Shown here: piece by piece, positions 36,201-51,200 of the stretch
Position numbering within the stretch: the first letter of the stretch is position 1
Layout: every line of letters starts with the position of its first letter
Assembly: GCF_027744825.2 (NCBI RefSeq)
Contig: NC_071348.1
Location: 3,602,563 to 3,666,562, forward strand
Length of the DNA: 64,000 bases
Reading direction: 5' to 3'
Source: Synchiropus splendidus
Lineage: Eukaryota > Chordata > Actinopteri > Syngnathiformes > Callionymidae
The notes under the pieces: generated by a model
The model's database searches: none
Seen by the model: only the letters and a program-made list of their open reading frames with translations
Told to the model about the DNA's origin: nothing
Position numbers and translations under genes: made by a program

Positions 36201-39200
36201 CAAATGCTGTGGCTCACTGTGAAATCTGCTAACTGTGCAGACCTTGACTTTCAGGCTGCAACTCAAGCCTGGGAGCAGGAGAACGCTCCCGCTCCTTCCT
36301 CTAATGAAGCCGGGGCTTATTGTCCTTTCATGTGATGGAGATCGTGCTCCTGGCACGGACGGCGCTCGTGTCTTACCTAGTACAGTGAGCTTGGCGCGGT
36401 GGGAGCGCAGTCCTGCCTGTGTTGCTTGACACTCGTACACGGCGTCGTCCGCCAGCTCTGCCGAATCGATCTGCAAGCTGTGCTCGCCTGATAGTGGGTC
36501 GCCCATTAAGGAATACCGTGTCCAGCCTGCATGAAGCCAGAACAGAGAATCCAGTGAGACAAACAAACCCACAACAAAACCCCCCAAAATGAAAGACGGT
36601 GCAGACTTGTGCCTCCAACAAAAGGATGGAAATGCGGCAAAGCTCCGGAAGACTGGAATGAAAGCAACCCGCACGTCAGCGGGCCAAAGACGGAGCGGAA
36701 AACGCGTGTGCAACACGTGCGGCGGGCACAATGAGCCGAGGTCAAGAGCCTTCCCTCATATCTGCCACACATCTAAATGTCAGAGTGGGATAAAAGCCAA
36801 TTGATTGTCCTGCGTCCAACAGGACGGCAGAGATGCGAAACAACCCGATTATGGTCGGCAGCAGTGGTGTATTATCCTCTCCGCCTTCATTGATGTAAAA
36901 AAGCTGAAGGTTGACAGCAAGACGTTGGGTTTCTAATAAGAGCCAGCATTGATCGAGTGGAGACGGAGAGAGTAATAAACACGGCCGGTGCAAAAGGCTA
37001 CATCCACACGCCAGCGTCTTTATCTCAGTGTGCTTGACTAAACTACAACTTATGAATGCACCGCACCACTCTATATAGGAACATAAAACACCCATGAAGA
37101 GCCAATAGTGTTGGGCCTTCATCGTAGAAATATCGCTTCTTTTTGGGGGGTTCTGAAAGCTACAGTATAACTGTAAATATATCTTGTTGTTAAGTGCCAC
37201 ACCTGCGAATCAGTGCACGTGTGTGCTCTTGTGCAGGATGGTATCATACGGTAGTGGTTTGGGTGGACCCACTCTAGACAGGTCGGATGGGCACACAGGT
37301 GGCAAGTTGGAGGGCTCAGTAACCCGCTGGAAAGTCAAGCCAATCTTGACCAAAACTGCCCACCCAACCACTTGTGGCGCTTACACCTGTATTTTTACGC
37401 TCTCACTGTCGCTCGCTATAGCAAGGCTGTACCTGGTAAATCTCTCTCGCCGCCCAGTGCCAGTCCGTCTTTGGTCCACTGAACCATTCCTCTGTAGCCC
37501 ACGATGACGCACGGTAAAGTCACCGACTGGCCGGACACCACCACTTGGTCCTGGGGCTGCTGGGAGAAGTAGGCTGCTTGGGTGGCGGCTGGAAGACAAG
37601 ACAAAAAAAGAAGCGATGTAAATATCCAACTCGCTTTTCTGCGGCGGAATATGAACAGAATTCATTCAAAGCCATCGAGTAAAAACGGTGTGCAGATTAT
37701 TGCTAATGGCGGTTGAGAAATTGGCAGTGAAGTTCCGCAGCCCTGGCAGTGAGGAAAGAGGAAATTGCACTGTAAGGGATTTGGAAAGTAAAAGAGGGCA
37801 GAGCCTCGCGAGCAGGTCTTCTCACTCTTTTGATGACGTACGCTGAGAGGGGAGGATGGAACGGGCCTGACATGTGAGCCATTATTTCATCCCTATAAAA
37901 GTGGCTCCTAAGAGGAAGCTGTACCTCATCACTTATTTAGGTCTTTCCCAAGACCATATGCTTATACACTTGCTGGCACGAAGCGGACACGGATCTGTGG
38001 AGCCAAGTCTTCCACTCACACTCTCCCCTTTTTTTTTTTTTCTTTTTTTGGTAAAAATGGATGTTAAACAATCTAAACTCCATTAAAGTCCCCATGGGAC
38101 CCTTGCTTTTGAGCGCACTTGAAGCCGGAGAAGACACCTGCCACTACTCTGTGTCTGCCTTCACACAGCAGAATACAGATCTGCCGTGTTTGCGTCGACG
38201 TATCGTACAGATTGAGTATTACACACCCAACTGGCAGGGAAGATGGCAACACTCCAGAAGTAACTAATCCTTAGGAAGAGAGGCAGTTGGTTGGTTATCT
38301 AAGTGGGGTGTCAGTGTGAGTCGGGACTTACGAAGGAAAAAAAAACCTCCTTTCATTCTCTGTCTCTCTTTCTTTGTTGCTCAGTGGAGAATGGAAGGGA
38401 AGGGGGACAGAGGAAGATAAAGAGTCTTCTATTCAGGCAGTGTTAAGCCCCCCTGAACTGCTTCTCGTGGTGGGAGCGCTTAAACAGACAGGGTTGTCCC
38501 CCCTTCTCGCAAAGAAAGCTGCTGAAAGGAGGGCAACATACGGCGACCAGAGACGCGCTATTGTCCTCTTGTCCCTCCTTTTTAATAGGCCTCTTCATTT
38601 CCAATCAATCCTGCTAAATGCAAGTTTAATAGCTTTTCAATAGCAGCTTTCCCCCCCAGAGGGTAGCTGGGGTTTCTCCCTCACCCTCTTCAGACCCCCC
38701 CCTCCCGCCTTCCTTCTATCCCCATTCTGGTTGAAAGAAGCTTCCAAAGTTGTGTGCAGTGTTTATTCTGCACTCAATTATCTACTTCATTTCAGGGTGC
38801 GGCGCGGCTTGAACCGTGGCCCCGTCTCTTCTGCACCTCTGGCACCCGGCGCCACTATTAAAGCTGCCAAGCCGTGAGCGCATCAGAAACGTGGGCACAT
38901 TCCGTCCCACTGTTCCGTCCCTTGCCAAACAAGTAGTGAAAGAAATGCGAGGAGTGGATCGCGAGGTTCGTCCCAGACAGGTTCCACTCCCAGGACCCCC
39001 TCCTGTCTGTCTCCCGCTAACAGCCTCCGTTACGGGCCGTCGCCTGTTGCACGTGCAGCGCCGTCAGAGATTTCTCACTTGTAATTGCAACAAAACAAAC
39101 ATTGATCGCAATTAAGCATCTTGCCCCGAGTATCTAAATGTTTACGATGGCTAATAATTCACGGCGTCGCTGGATTGTTTCGATGGATTGCGAACATTGA

Positions 39201-42200
39201 ATTCTGTTCCTCGCTCGCCCACACACCATTTCTTATGCTCACAATCTGCAATTAACTCCACAGGCGTTGGTACGAGGCGGCGGCGCTGCGGCGTGCAGGC
39301 GCCGTAGCGCTGATTCATGGCTCTCTGGATCCCTGTTTGAAAACGCTCAACGGAACATCTCGACTGGCTAATGACTCATGCCAGATTCCTTTAATTCCTC
39401 CTTGCTGAATTAGACAATTCGTTGACGGTGTATTAGCAGTTTAATTACATGAACACATTTCTGATGGGGGGAGCAGGAGCCCGAGACAAAAGAGTGGAGG
39501 AGAAGAAGGAGAGATGCCATTTGTTTTCAGGGAGGATGCACTTGTCGGCAGCTCCTTGTAACCCACTGTAGTGTTAGCCAAAGCTCTCCTACTTGCTTGA
39601 CGCCGTTTCTCCTCTCCTTCGCTTTAAGTTTCAAGCGTTGTGAGTCAGGGAGATGCAAAGGGAGACCCCTAGTGGTGTGGAAGCCCCCTCTGGAGTCCAT
39701 ATGTTTCTCCTTCATTCTTAAATTCTTCATTTAAGAAATGGCACCCAGTCTGATGGGGCATTTATTTGAGTTCTTGTGCGACCACGCCGGCTCTCAAAAG
39801 CCATGCCGGGGCTCCTCCCGATCCCAGTCATGCCGCACCGAGCGGCACTGAATCACACGGGTGAACACCATGCTCGCGCTTCCCCTCCGGCCATATTGTG
39901 TATTTGGATGTTTTTGGTTTGTCCAATATGTTATTTGGTTGTTAGAAATCACGCTAAGAGAGCGTAACACCTGCGTCGCTAAGCTGTAACCACAGCAGCA
40001 CGTTAAAGCTGGCCATTTCAGTGACTGGATTTCTTCTAGTGTTTTTTAAAGGTCAGATTCTAATAATAATTTTGCAGTGGGTGCCGTTACTTTCTGGCAT
40101 GAGCCCCCAAAATGTCGTGAGGTGACGAAGGCATACACAACACAACCGTGTTTTACCTTCCTGTGTGACGTTCCGCCCTCCGTAACAGGGTCAGAAGACA
40201 TTTGGCCTCAAACGTTTTAATCCGGATTTCTCAAAATGGAATACGATTTCACGCCACGGTGCCGCGCGCAGAGCTAAGTTTGCGCTTCTTGAAATGTGTT
40301 TGCTGTCAGACGCGCGCGTGTTGATGTCATATTTGGGCAGCGGAACAAACGTGTGAAGAGGGTGGGGAAGCGTTAATGGGCACCGCGAGGCACATTTAGC
40401 GGCTCCTTTGACACAGTGACTTTGCTGTTTCTGTCACATCGTCACACTTTAATGCAAAGCAGCCTCTCAGGCTTGGCCACAGCCTGCTAAAGAGCTTTGC
40501 AGTGACCCCGCCGCTGCCTGCGCTCTCCCTCCTTCGCCTGCACTGATGGGGATACACTCACATCAGGAAGGATCAGGAGATGGACAGATGTCAGCAATGA
40601 TCCATCCACCACTCGACATCTGCCTTGATAGGAATAGATTGAGCCAGTCACTCTCTCTCTCGTGTGTGTGCACGCCATCAAGCTAAAGACTGGCAAAGCA
40701 ATGCTACTCTAAATGACCTATGGTGACATAGAAAGCACAGGGAGTTTACCGCCACCGTCATAATCCTCTATTGACACAGTCTAAATGAAGCTCCGGGGTG
40801 ATTGACACTTCAGTTTTATCGCAAAGATCCGACACATATTCCATATTCCTGCTGCCGCAGCCCCGTAAGCCCCATAAACACAAGAGCTCTCGACGCCACT
40901 GGGCAATTTGGAATTGAAAATGTAAGAAAATAGAGCTTGGTTTCGTCTTGCGTTTCTTCCAGCGACGTCGGTGGCCAAGTCCTTCACCCAGCTGGTGAGT
41001 TTCCTGCGTCCATGATTGGAGAAAATGAAGAGAAAAATAGACAAAACCGCAGCACAAAACAAGGCAATTGGCAAAAAGTGTCATGCTCGGAATAAACAAG
41101 GCCTCTCCCCAAATGCCATCTATTGTGCCTCGTCTAGATAAGACTTCTAAATCGGGCAGCAAAACACAAGCTCCATTTCTCTCTGTATGGAATTATTATC
41201 CCTCCGTTTCCAGTCAGGCTCCTTTGTCTTCCCATGCGCGCGTGTGAGAGTGTTGTGTACAAACAGAGCGTGGTGTGGAAGTGGCTGGACCAAAGAGTCC
41301 CTCCCGGAGGGGCTCCTATCACCCATCGCATGTTTGATCTGGCTGCTAAGCTCTTTACCATGAGTCCTACCAAACTTCTAAGGGCTGGAAGGGGACCGGC
41401 GACACATCCCACCCAGCAACCCTTGGGCTCCCACTCCTCGCTCGCTCGCTCTGCATGTGTGAGCATCTCTGTTTTCCTTTGACACGAGCCGTTTCAAACA
41501 GCTTTAGCTTATGTTTTCCCAGATGGCCTTCTCTCGTACCTTAATACAGACTGACCTCTCTTAAATCTGCTCTCTCCCACGTTGCGTTCCAGCTGCCCTC
41601 CTCTCCTCTTCTGCATTTTTCCAGCCCAAATTGCAGTCGAACCGCTTTTTAAGAGCAGTTTTGCTGGAGTTTAATCCTCCTAGCAACCTCTTTCAGCTAT
41701 TATTCTATTGTGCAAAGTCTTGGCTCACGACGAGACCCCTTTTAAAGAGTGGACCCGCTGATCCTCCGTGCACTGCACCCACCCCTTCTGCTAAGGGCAT
41801 TTCACTCCGAAAATCTCCACCATCTTGTCTGTTTATCATATTTTCTGATCCCAAAGTCCATGTTTTGAAGGCCCACCAGGTGGCACAGACCACTTTAGTT
41901 GTGCTTGCTACAAACCCAGTTCGTTTTTATGATGTTTATTTTCAGAATTTTTTTAAGTTTCATAACGTTTGATTTCATCTAAAACAGAGGTCATTCTTCT
42001 GAAGGCACGGTGGCTCTCGATCAGGCCATCTAACTGATCCACAATGGGGCCTCAGTGGGCCCGGGTTTTTGTTCCAACCAATCAGGTGTCGGCTGAAACA
42101 AGCAGCACCAGACTGGTGAATAGGTTGGAATAAAAACCTGTGCCCTGTGAGGACCGGTTTGAGCGCAAACCTCCGTACTTGTTTATGAGGCCACTAACTG

Positions 42201-45200
42201 CTGATTCGCCCGTCCTGGCATCACTGTTTTTCCTTGCCCCCTGTCAGCTGCCGTCCTTCTTGACTTTCTCTCCCTCTCTGCTCCCCCTCCGCCCCAGTCC
42301 ACTGCCCTTGCTTCCGGCATCCCTGGTGTGAAAATCACAGGGGTGTGTGTCAGTTTATCATCACCGTTCTCAAGAAAGCAGCGTAAGGGAGAGGAGGGGG
42401 GGGGTGAAGCTAGTGCATGTTCTAAAGACTGGAATAACTAAGGTGAGGTAAAAGTGGGCTGCTGTCAGGTTGCACTTGAAATGGAGCGAGACTTAGAGGG
42501 GATTGATGGAAAGCTGTAATCATGGTGCCTCCAGGCCTGTCACCACGGGGTGTTACTGGGCCAGAATGGGCCCGACGGGGCGGCAGCCAGAGGGATCGCA
42601 TGGGCAGGCGGATGCAGAGGCGCTTTCTCCCGGGGTAATGGAGTGGCCAGCAGACAGGGACGGGGAGCAGTGAGGGAAAGGGCTGAGGCTGGGGAGCAGA
42701 CCAAGAGTGCTGATATGACAGTATGTGAGCACATTTGAATGGTTTGCGCAGTCACCATACTGCAGTGGCTGACAATGTGCCATAAATATACTCATTCTTC
42801 TACTGTCTCCACACTAGCACTCGCACACAGATCTAGACACACACACACTTGCTGTCACAGTCCCATATCTTTAGGGTTTCTGCTGGGAAGAAGCATCTCT
42901 GCATATAATTCCCCCCCCCCACCCCCCACCCCCCAACACACTCGAGTCAAGAGCCAAAGAGCCAAGAGCGGACTCCATGTCGACAGATAGCAAGTGACTG
43001 GCTGGCTGGCAGGAGGACAGGACAGAAAAAGCCATAAAAAGAACAGGAAAACAGGGTGGGAATTGTGGACATGCTATGAAAATGTCTGTACACATCAGCC
43101 AGCAGTTGTGACAAGATGTTGATTGAGCAAGTCTTGTCGCTTTATTCTCGACCTCCCTTCCCCCGGTGTTGTCACAGCGAGGCTGGATCTGTGTCACAGT
43201 TCCATGCCTTCTTACATCCCCCTCCACTCCGCCCCCCTTCATATTTACTCTTTCTGAATCTTAATTTTTTCCTCTCAAATGCACTTCTGTTTAGATGAAA
43301 ACCCTTTCAGTGTAATTTACTGTGCTTTTAAATCATTAATGTTGGCCGTTTCCAAAGCGCTGGTCTTCGCTTGACAGCAGGCTGCGGCGGTAAAATAAAA
43401 CGGTCGACATGGAAGTGCAGAACTCGAGCAGAACGTCGCACAAAGTTTGGTCGTATTGGAGATTTGTCTTCAACATTTGGGACTGTTCGGCCTCAGCCGT
43501 CTTTAAGTTGTGATAAAGAAGCATCAGCATGAATAAAAGATGGCTACATCTGAATGTAGCGACGTGGTTCCGCCACATGCTGTGTGCTAGCACTGGTTTT
43601 TCATGGCGAGAGAGTGTTTGAATCCCACCACAGCCCGATAATATGACAATTCCATTGTGTCCTGAGGACAAGTGGCGCGATGTATGTGTATGAATCGCTG
43701 TGAATTAAGTATTTGGCTTTCAAGCCGCGCGTTAGCATTCGCTCAAAGCGTGAATCACCCAGCTCAAAACGAAAGCTACATGTTTAAAGCAACACGCCGC
43801 CTCTATTCCACAATGAAATTTCTTCTTCACTGATCTTAGACGAGTTGATGCATCGCTCTTTTGTCCTTGCTAGTAGGTTAGCATTAGCATAGCTAGTGGT
43901 TTCATCGGGATCCAAAACACACCTAAATTAGAAGTGGCCAAGAAACACACCTCTTCCCTGTTTGAATAAGGTTACGCGAGTAAGTTATATGACTCAAGTA
44001 CAGTAGGATAAAATAAAACATGACGTGTTTCTAAATGGGTAAAAACAAGGGCTATAATCTGTGGCGGAGTGATGCTAAGGGGGTCTTCGGTGGTGGCACA
44101 TATCATGACTTGTGTATCCTTGTTTAAATGAGGAAAATGTGTAAGTGCTTGGTGTGTTTTGGATCCCAATGGAAGCACTCACCATGCTACATGCTAGTCA
44201 AATAGCACTGCGCAACAAGTGCATCCACATAGACAAGAGAGGGGTGAGTCAACTTGTCGAAGATCAGGTAACAACACATTTCCTTACAGGACTGAGAGCA
44301 TTTAGAACATGAGAAGAAAGTAGAGGCTGATAGTCCCGGGAATTACGGCAGCTATTCCTAAGCTAACCACGTCGACAGGAATGAAATTAAAGCTTTGTCG
44401 TCGACCATTGTCACATTATCGTCTCGCGGTGCCTTCAAAACAAAACCAAACATTTATTGTAAAAAAAAGAACCCCCATGTTTAAAACAATGAGAAAATAT
44501 TGTCATTAACGCAGCGGTTTCTTGCTTTTTCTAAAAGGCAAATGGAGTGAAAACAAAGGCGTTCTCATGGATTCTGTGCTGGGACTCGGGGTCTGAAGCC
44601 CTGGGGTGTCAATTAATGTAGTCAGGGGATTTGCAGCCTACTCTTCCTAATTGAGCCCATTGGAGACCCCCTTGGCTCTCCACCAGAGAAAGAAAGAAGG
44701 AAAGAAGTACACTTCATAATTAATATTTTTCCTTTATTATTATTTTTTCATAGCAAGGCTGGTCATGTTCCAAGTGTGTGTGCGTCTCATTATTGTACAG
44801 AGGCCCATCTCCAGTGGTGTTTCTGTGTGGCTGTGACTACGTTGGCATGTAGCAGTCACAGCCATATTTGTCTGTCTGAAAAGCTGCGCTCAGTGAGCGT
44901 TTCTTAATACGTGCGCTCTTGAAAGCTGGGAGGTTGACGCCCCACTCGCCTCCATCTCACTGGAGCTCGCTTTAATTTAAGGCATAATTCTTTTTTTGTT
45001 TGTCAGCGGTTGACAAGAGGCTCTTCAGAGGAAGTCACTGAGCCGCGGATTGAATATTGCATCCAAGAGAAAGATGCGGGGAAAAGAAAAACGCTTTAAA
45101 TGAAAGCTCTGCAGATGTTTTCACACTTTATATTGGAGGAGATACTTCTCCTTCCTGATGCCAAGACGCTCTGTTCCTACAAACCACTTTGCGGCGGCTG

Positions 45201-48200
45201 CTGTTTGGCCCTTGTAAACGTGCCGTTCTATTTCCATGAACTTTCCAGCTTCACTGCGGCGTCAGAGCATCCTGACACCTTACCTGCCGACCTCGACCCC
45301 GCCAGCTTTGTGTCGCGGGAAAAAAAGGAGAAAAGAGGGAAAACTCATTTCCTGAATCTCCCTTTCTTAAGTGTTGCTCAGTAAAGGAGCATAATTAGAG
45401 TGAAATGTGAAGTCAGGCTTTTTCAAATTGCACCGCTTCCTCTTGAAAATCAGGCCATGATTAATGAATAAATGATTAATGAGTGAACTAATTAATTGAT
45501 TAATTATTAAGAAAGCACTGGGTAAGAAATTGGACTGGTGACTGCGGAACAGTGGAGAGAAGAGATTGTTTGAAGGGGGTTTTGGGCTGGTTTTTTCTTC
45601 TTTTTTTTTGCAGTTAATTTCCTTTTCATGGACATAAAGTGATGGGAACTGGATCCCAACACAAGCTCAGAAATGAACAAGTGATAGGACGCAGCGACAA
45701 ACCTTCAAGTCTGAGGTGGAAACACAGGGGCTGCAACCCATCGGCATAGTGTTGCAAATACAGTGGAATACAAGTAGAAAATGTACATAAACTGTCACAA
45801 AGACCTGGTTGTGATAATAAACACTGTTTTGAAACTTTAAATTGCTTAAAATGCGGTGTGAAAGATGCGTGTCCTTTGATGTGCCCTTTGTGAAATGGTC
45901 CCGTACTTTTTAGCTCGCGGTGGTCCTGGAGCCTCAGACGCTTCTCCGCTCCCCTGATCTCATCTGATCTTACAGCAGAGTGTGTTGAGCGAATGATGAC
46001 ATCACGACTAGTCCACTGATCAACCCTGGAATAGTCGACGCGGCGCTAGTAAACAGCGAGCTGCTTCCTATTCCGAGCGATCTTTTTCCTCTTAATAGCT
46101 TGGACTTTGATAGGAGCTCGCGGTGTGACCCTGCAGATGAAACATCTCCTCAGTGATTGATGTGTGAAATGTAGAAGGCAATTGTAAATGTGATGAGCTT
46201 GACTCTTACAAGTCCGGTTTGACCTTTCCCCTGGATATTAATTGCCGGAGTGAAAGAAAGTCCTGTATGTGCGATTTATTCCTCCCCAAGGAGCTCGGCG
46301 CATGATAACCACAGCTCCTCCGTACCACCTTCGGTTCGGAAGCAAGGGCTTTTTCTGTCTGCTCAAATTCCCCAGAGCTGAATTACGGCGCATATAGGAC
46401 GCAAAATACATTTGTGAGAGGGTGGCTTTATTGTTTCTCTTGTAACACAGCATTACTCCGCCAAGATGCAACTTCCCCCAGATGCTGAGAAGCATCCTCA
46501 AAGCCAGAAGGGAGCGACGGATCTTTCATCCCTGCATCTTGTTCCTGGTGTTTACTGCTGGCCTTATTAACGGGGCTGTGAGTGACGGAGTGCGCTGGGA
46601 GAGTCTCCGGGGGCTTTGATGGAGGGAAGCTGTGGAGCGGCTGCAAGCTGAGGCCAAGATTATGCCTACGTTTATCCTCTTAAAGTGCTTTATGAAGTTA
46701 TTTGTCCACGAGTCCGTGGACGATAACCCTCCTCAGTCTCCGTTAACTTCTCGCTCCCTATTGTTTTCTTCCTCACATGGCCACTAGCAGGGCGAGTGCT
46801 GCATTCAGTTCAATTTTCAGCTTGCCATTGCCGAGTTCATCTCATCTAACCGGCTGTGAATGGCTCTTTGTCACGCTGGGTGTGTTGCCCCATTGACTAT
46901 GGAGCCGAGGACATATGGTGGCTGTGTGTGGGGATGTGTTACGGCTCAGATTGCCAAGGGTTGGGCCCGCGACCTCCGCTTGGCCTTTAACACCTTGGCT
47001 CCTGTGGTAAAAGTCTGCCTGTTCATGAGCTAAAACACAATTACACAGTCTATTTCGGGGTGACAGGCTTGTTTGCGGTTTTGAGGGTTTGGATGAATGC
47101 GCCATAGTTCCCTGCAATGGCAGATGTGCGACTGCGCTAGCAAAGTCTCTGGGACTGCGACTCACGCTCTGTAAAAGATGTGTTTGTGTGGAGGACTGAA
47201 GGGCCACTGCTTGCTCACACTGGCTGTATCTTTGTTTGCCAGACTCCACACACAAATCTCCTTTTGCCGCCTTCGCTGTCCACGCTTACATTGGTGGCGC
47301 TCTTTCCTACCTGCTCACACCCCACCACGCTGTCTATTCCAGCCTTCCAGCCTCACCCATCACCTCCTCAGTCAGAGCTGAAAGTTTAGAGCCTGGATAA
47401 ACAAGTGGTGCGTTACTGGCTCTGAGGCCCATCTGGTGAGATGATCGATCACCAGACCAGTGCGGAGATAACTCCCTCAGCTCGCCGCTGGCGACGACTG
47501 ATCCCGTATCAACCTCGCAGGATGCGGTATGAATCACAGGAAGATCCAGATCAATCTATATAGATTGAAGCGCTTGATTACAAATGAAAAAGAATCCCAT
47601 CAGGATTAGCCACGCGGCTGCCTCCGCGTCTGGCTGTGTTGCTGTGAGCGCGCGCGACGCGCACCTCTCTGCAGGTTAAAAACGCCTTTTTAACTTTCCG
47701 CCGGTGCTGATTTACAACGCCAATCCTCCCACAATCTCCCCCTACCTTTTCCGGTTCACTTTGTTCGGCCCGTTCTGCTCAGAAATCTCTCTTCTTGAGA
47801 GAGTCGTCTTTTAAATCTTAATTAAAACGGTCTCCAACCTCCCCCCCGCCACCCCATCCCCTCCATCCCAGGGGCTGGTTGAAAGCAGCTTAGAACAATC
47901 AGGAGGACGGATTAGAAGTGAGAAGAAAAGAAGAGAAGAGCAGAGGAGGAGTGAGGGGAAGAGGGAACAGCAAGAGCAGCAGAGAAAATATTGAGGCGAT
48001 AGGTGACCCCTCTGCCTTATCTCCCCGATCCCGTCTCCATCCCCTGTCGCTGTCCCAGCGTCGTCAGGAGTCTTGACCTGACCTATTGACATTCAGCTTC
48101 TCGGCAGATTAAGCAGCGAATGGAGCCTCTGGAAAGGGTAAACACACTGCAGGAACAATGGCCAACAGGCGGCAACCTTATTGGATTCTAATTAACCGCC

Positions 48201-51200
48201 AGGAGAGATGGCAGGGGGCGTGTTGTGAGGACCGGAGCCCGACTTCAGTCAGGCCAACTCTTCTGCTTCTTATTAAAACAGCAGCAGGTTCGTCCTCAGA
48301 ACAGAAGAAGCAGACAAACAGACCGATCTTTGGCCCTCTGATGCATCTGAGCTCTAGTCTTCAGGTAAACAACCGCCTTCCCTCCGTGTCTCAGGGCAGC
48401 AAACCCTTCTGTTGACCATCCACAAAGATCCCCCGCGTGGAACCAGGAGAGCTCATTCCTTTGCCTGCATTGGCATACGTTGGTTTGGGAGTGGACCTGA
48501 GCACCATGTGTTCCACAGACTCGCCATCGTCACCTAAGCCCACATATAAAGCAATTAATTAATTGGTGTGAAAAGACACACTCGAACACGTTTCCTCACA
48601 CCTCACCGTGAATACAAACACTCCTGTTAGTGCTCATTAACACGTTACCTGGGATCAGAGAGGCCAAGGGTGGAAGAAGTGAGGACAAGGAGCTTCTGCA
48701 TTTGTGGAGGGAAATCACAGCTGGCTGTTGCGTGTCCCGAGAGAAAGAGGTCTCATGTTTCTTTCCACCAAAACGGACACATCTCTTAGTCACCATCATG
48801 TGAGTCTTTGAAATCGTCGGAGGAATTCTTCAGGAATCAAAGTGGGAAGGAAATGAATGAGAGCTTCAGTTGTAGTCCCAGCCTGGAGGTAGAGAAGGAC
48901 TCCTCATGACCACTGTCCATTTCCACACTATTACCGCTGCAGTCATGGCTGTAATGGCTTGAATTGGGGCATTGATTCCTCTCATGCACCCTCTTTCACC
49001 AAATAACTGGTCTGTGCCAGGCACTTTTTTTTTTTTAACAAAGCGTCACATGCCCAATGGCTGCTCCCACAAAACTTGAAAAGAAAGTGCCCCCATACAC
49101 AGAGGCTCCACAAAAAGCCCCCCCCAACTTAAGCTCTTGGGGAGTTAAACAATGGCCTGAGTATAAATTGGCTTTTAAAGAACTCTGCCTATTGTCTGGC
49201 GTCAGTCTAGAGAAGCCCAGCCTGTGGAGCAGTGAATGGTTGATCTAAAGTGCCACGGTACGGGGTCCTGACCAGACTCTATCCCCATCCCACCTCTCTC
49301 CGCCTTTCTAACTGGCAAGTGATGGAGCCGCTGGGAAAATAATTGCCGCACTCGTGGACCCGAGCCCCCCCCCCAAGATACGAAAAGGAAATTCTGTCTT
49401 GGTTTACATCTCGCCGGTTGGGATTTCATCAATGGTCTGACGTGGCCGTTCTGTGTAACGTCTGCTTTCGCCAACACACCCTCCGACCTCACACAGACAT
49501 TGATCCTCCCAAACAAGCACCAACAAACAGCTTTTGAAGCCCTGTTCTGCCTTTGATCACAGATATGGCAGAGATCTCTGGGCCCTGCTTTCCCCGTCTC
49601 CCTACAACACTTCCTTACCTCCCTCCCTCCTCTCCTGCTGGGCAGGTGTATTAAATGAGGTGGCCACTCCAAAAAGCATTGGGCTGCACCTCAAAAGGCA
49701 GTCTGTGAAGAGGCTTTTCTCTCCTTCCCTCTCATCTTTTATCCCCACCTTCGCACCCTCCGTTTCCCTTTATCCCTTCCCATCCCCTTTACTGCTTTTA
49801 ATATCTTCCTTCCTGCCTCAGAATTTGAAGGAGCAGGCGTAGGATTCTTCCACCCCCTACTTTTGCATCCAACTTTGTTGTTGGCTATAAGTCTAATGCC
49901 GACGTCTTGTTTAGGATAAACAAAGCGGCCACTGGTATCTCCGGCCCTTCCACTCCACCTGACACTGGCGCGGCGAAAACAAATTATAGAGAACAATGGG
50001 GACAAATGGCTGCTGCACCAAACCCAATGATGGATGCAGACTGTGCTCCCGGAATCTCATCCTTTATTTGTCCCTAGCTCTCCTCCCTTCTTCATTATCT
50101 ACAGCTTTATACGTCTCTGGGTGCAGGGGAGGACTTAAGCACTCTCCTGCCCAACTATCCTATCACTGTGTGCTTGTGTCATCTGTCTTCCCTCCCTGGC
50201 ACTGACACTATATTCACACCCGTGCCTACTTCCTACCGCTCCTCTCCCCTCTCCTTTTCTCCTGCTGTTTTCTCTGCTCACACTCTCTCCTTCTGTATCC
50301 CCCGGTGGATTCCACGCACTACGGCTGCAAAGCAAACGCCTGGGACTTTCAAAAGCAAACATCCAGCATCCCGTGCCGTAGCCCCATCTGTGGATTGTCT
50401 GCACAAGGAACAATCAGTACCTCTCTTCTTCCTCCCCCTCGTCGCGCCCCCTGGGATCGACACGGCACTAGGATGCCTCAGTCAGACGGGTGCAATGTGC
50501 TGGAACAATGATTGGGCTGCTTCCTCCTGGAGGGGTGTTCACCTCATCCAGCTTGGGAAGCACTTATCCGTGTGCTCTTGGCCGCCTTTGTTGCAGCTTT
50601 ACTGGAATGTGGCAGCGGCAAAATAGCCTTCTTTTCTCCGAGTCTGGACACTTCCACACACACGGCTGACATCAAATGTTAAGCCCGAAGTGCTAAAATA
50701 TCATCTTTCTATTAATCCCCCCAAGACTTGCAGTCAGTTACACCTTTGTTTTTCCTTCTCTTCAGCCTCACTGGAAGAAAAACAGCAGGTTTGGTTTACG
50801 CCAATACAAGCGTATCCATTACCTGAAACGTGAGGCTCCTGGCAGCTAAATCCCTTTGACCCTGCTGCCTCCTCATTTTTCTCTCCCTCCCTCCTTATTC
50901 CCATGCGGAGCACCTACTTTTTTTCCCGGCCTTCTTTGTCCAAACAAGCGGCAGGACGGAGAGACACCTCTCCCTCCCTAACATCCACCGGCCACCCACC
51001 ACGTTCCCTGTGTCTTCAGAACACTCGGTAACATTGCCGTGTTTTGCCACGGAGGGAGCTGCAGCTCGATGCGCTTTGATTGACACCCTTCAGTCGACGG
51101 CAAATTGGCTGACATCTCTCTGCAACCTCCCGGTAATGCTTTCTCGGCTCCATTTGAAAGATCACTGCCGAAGAAAAACATTTTTTCTTTTCGAACCGCT

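Noticed and set aside
40781..41162. Overlapping - strand frames with hydrophobic starts in kirrel intron 1
   Set aside because: No recognisable domain, no consistent splice sites, two frames equally open; looks like chance.
43555..43650. tRNA-like B box (gtttgaatccc) on the + strand
   Set aside because: No cloverleaf or convincing A box could be folded by eye; at most a SINE scrap.
45100..45384. 94-codon frame starting [14 protein letters not shown]
   Set aside because: No family resemblance, no neighbouring exons.
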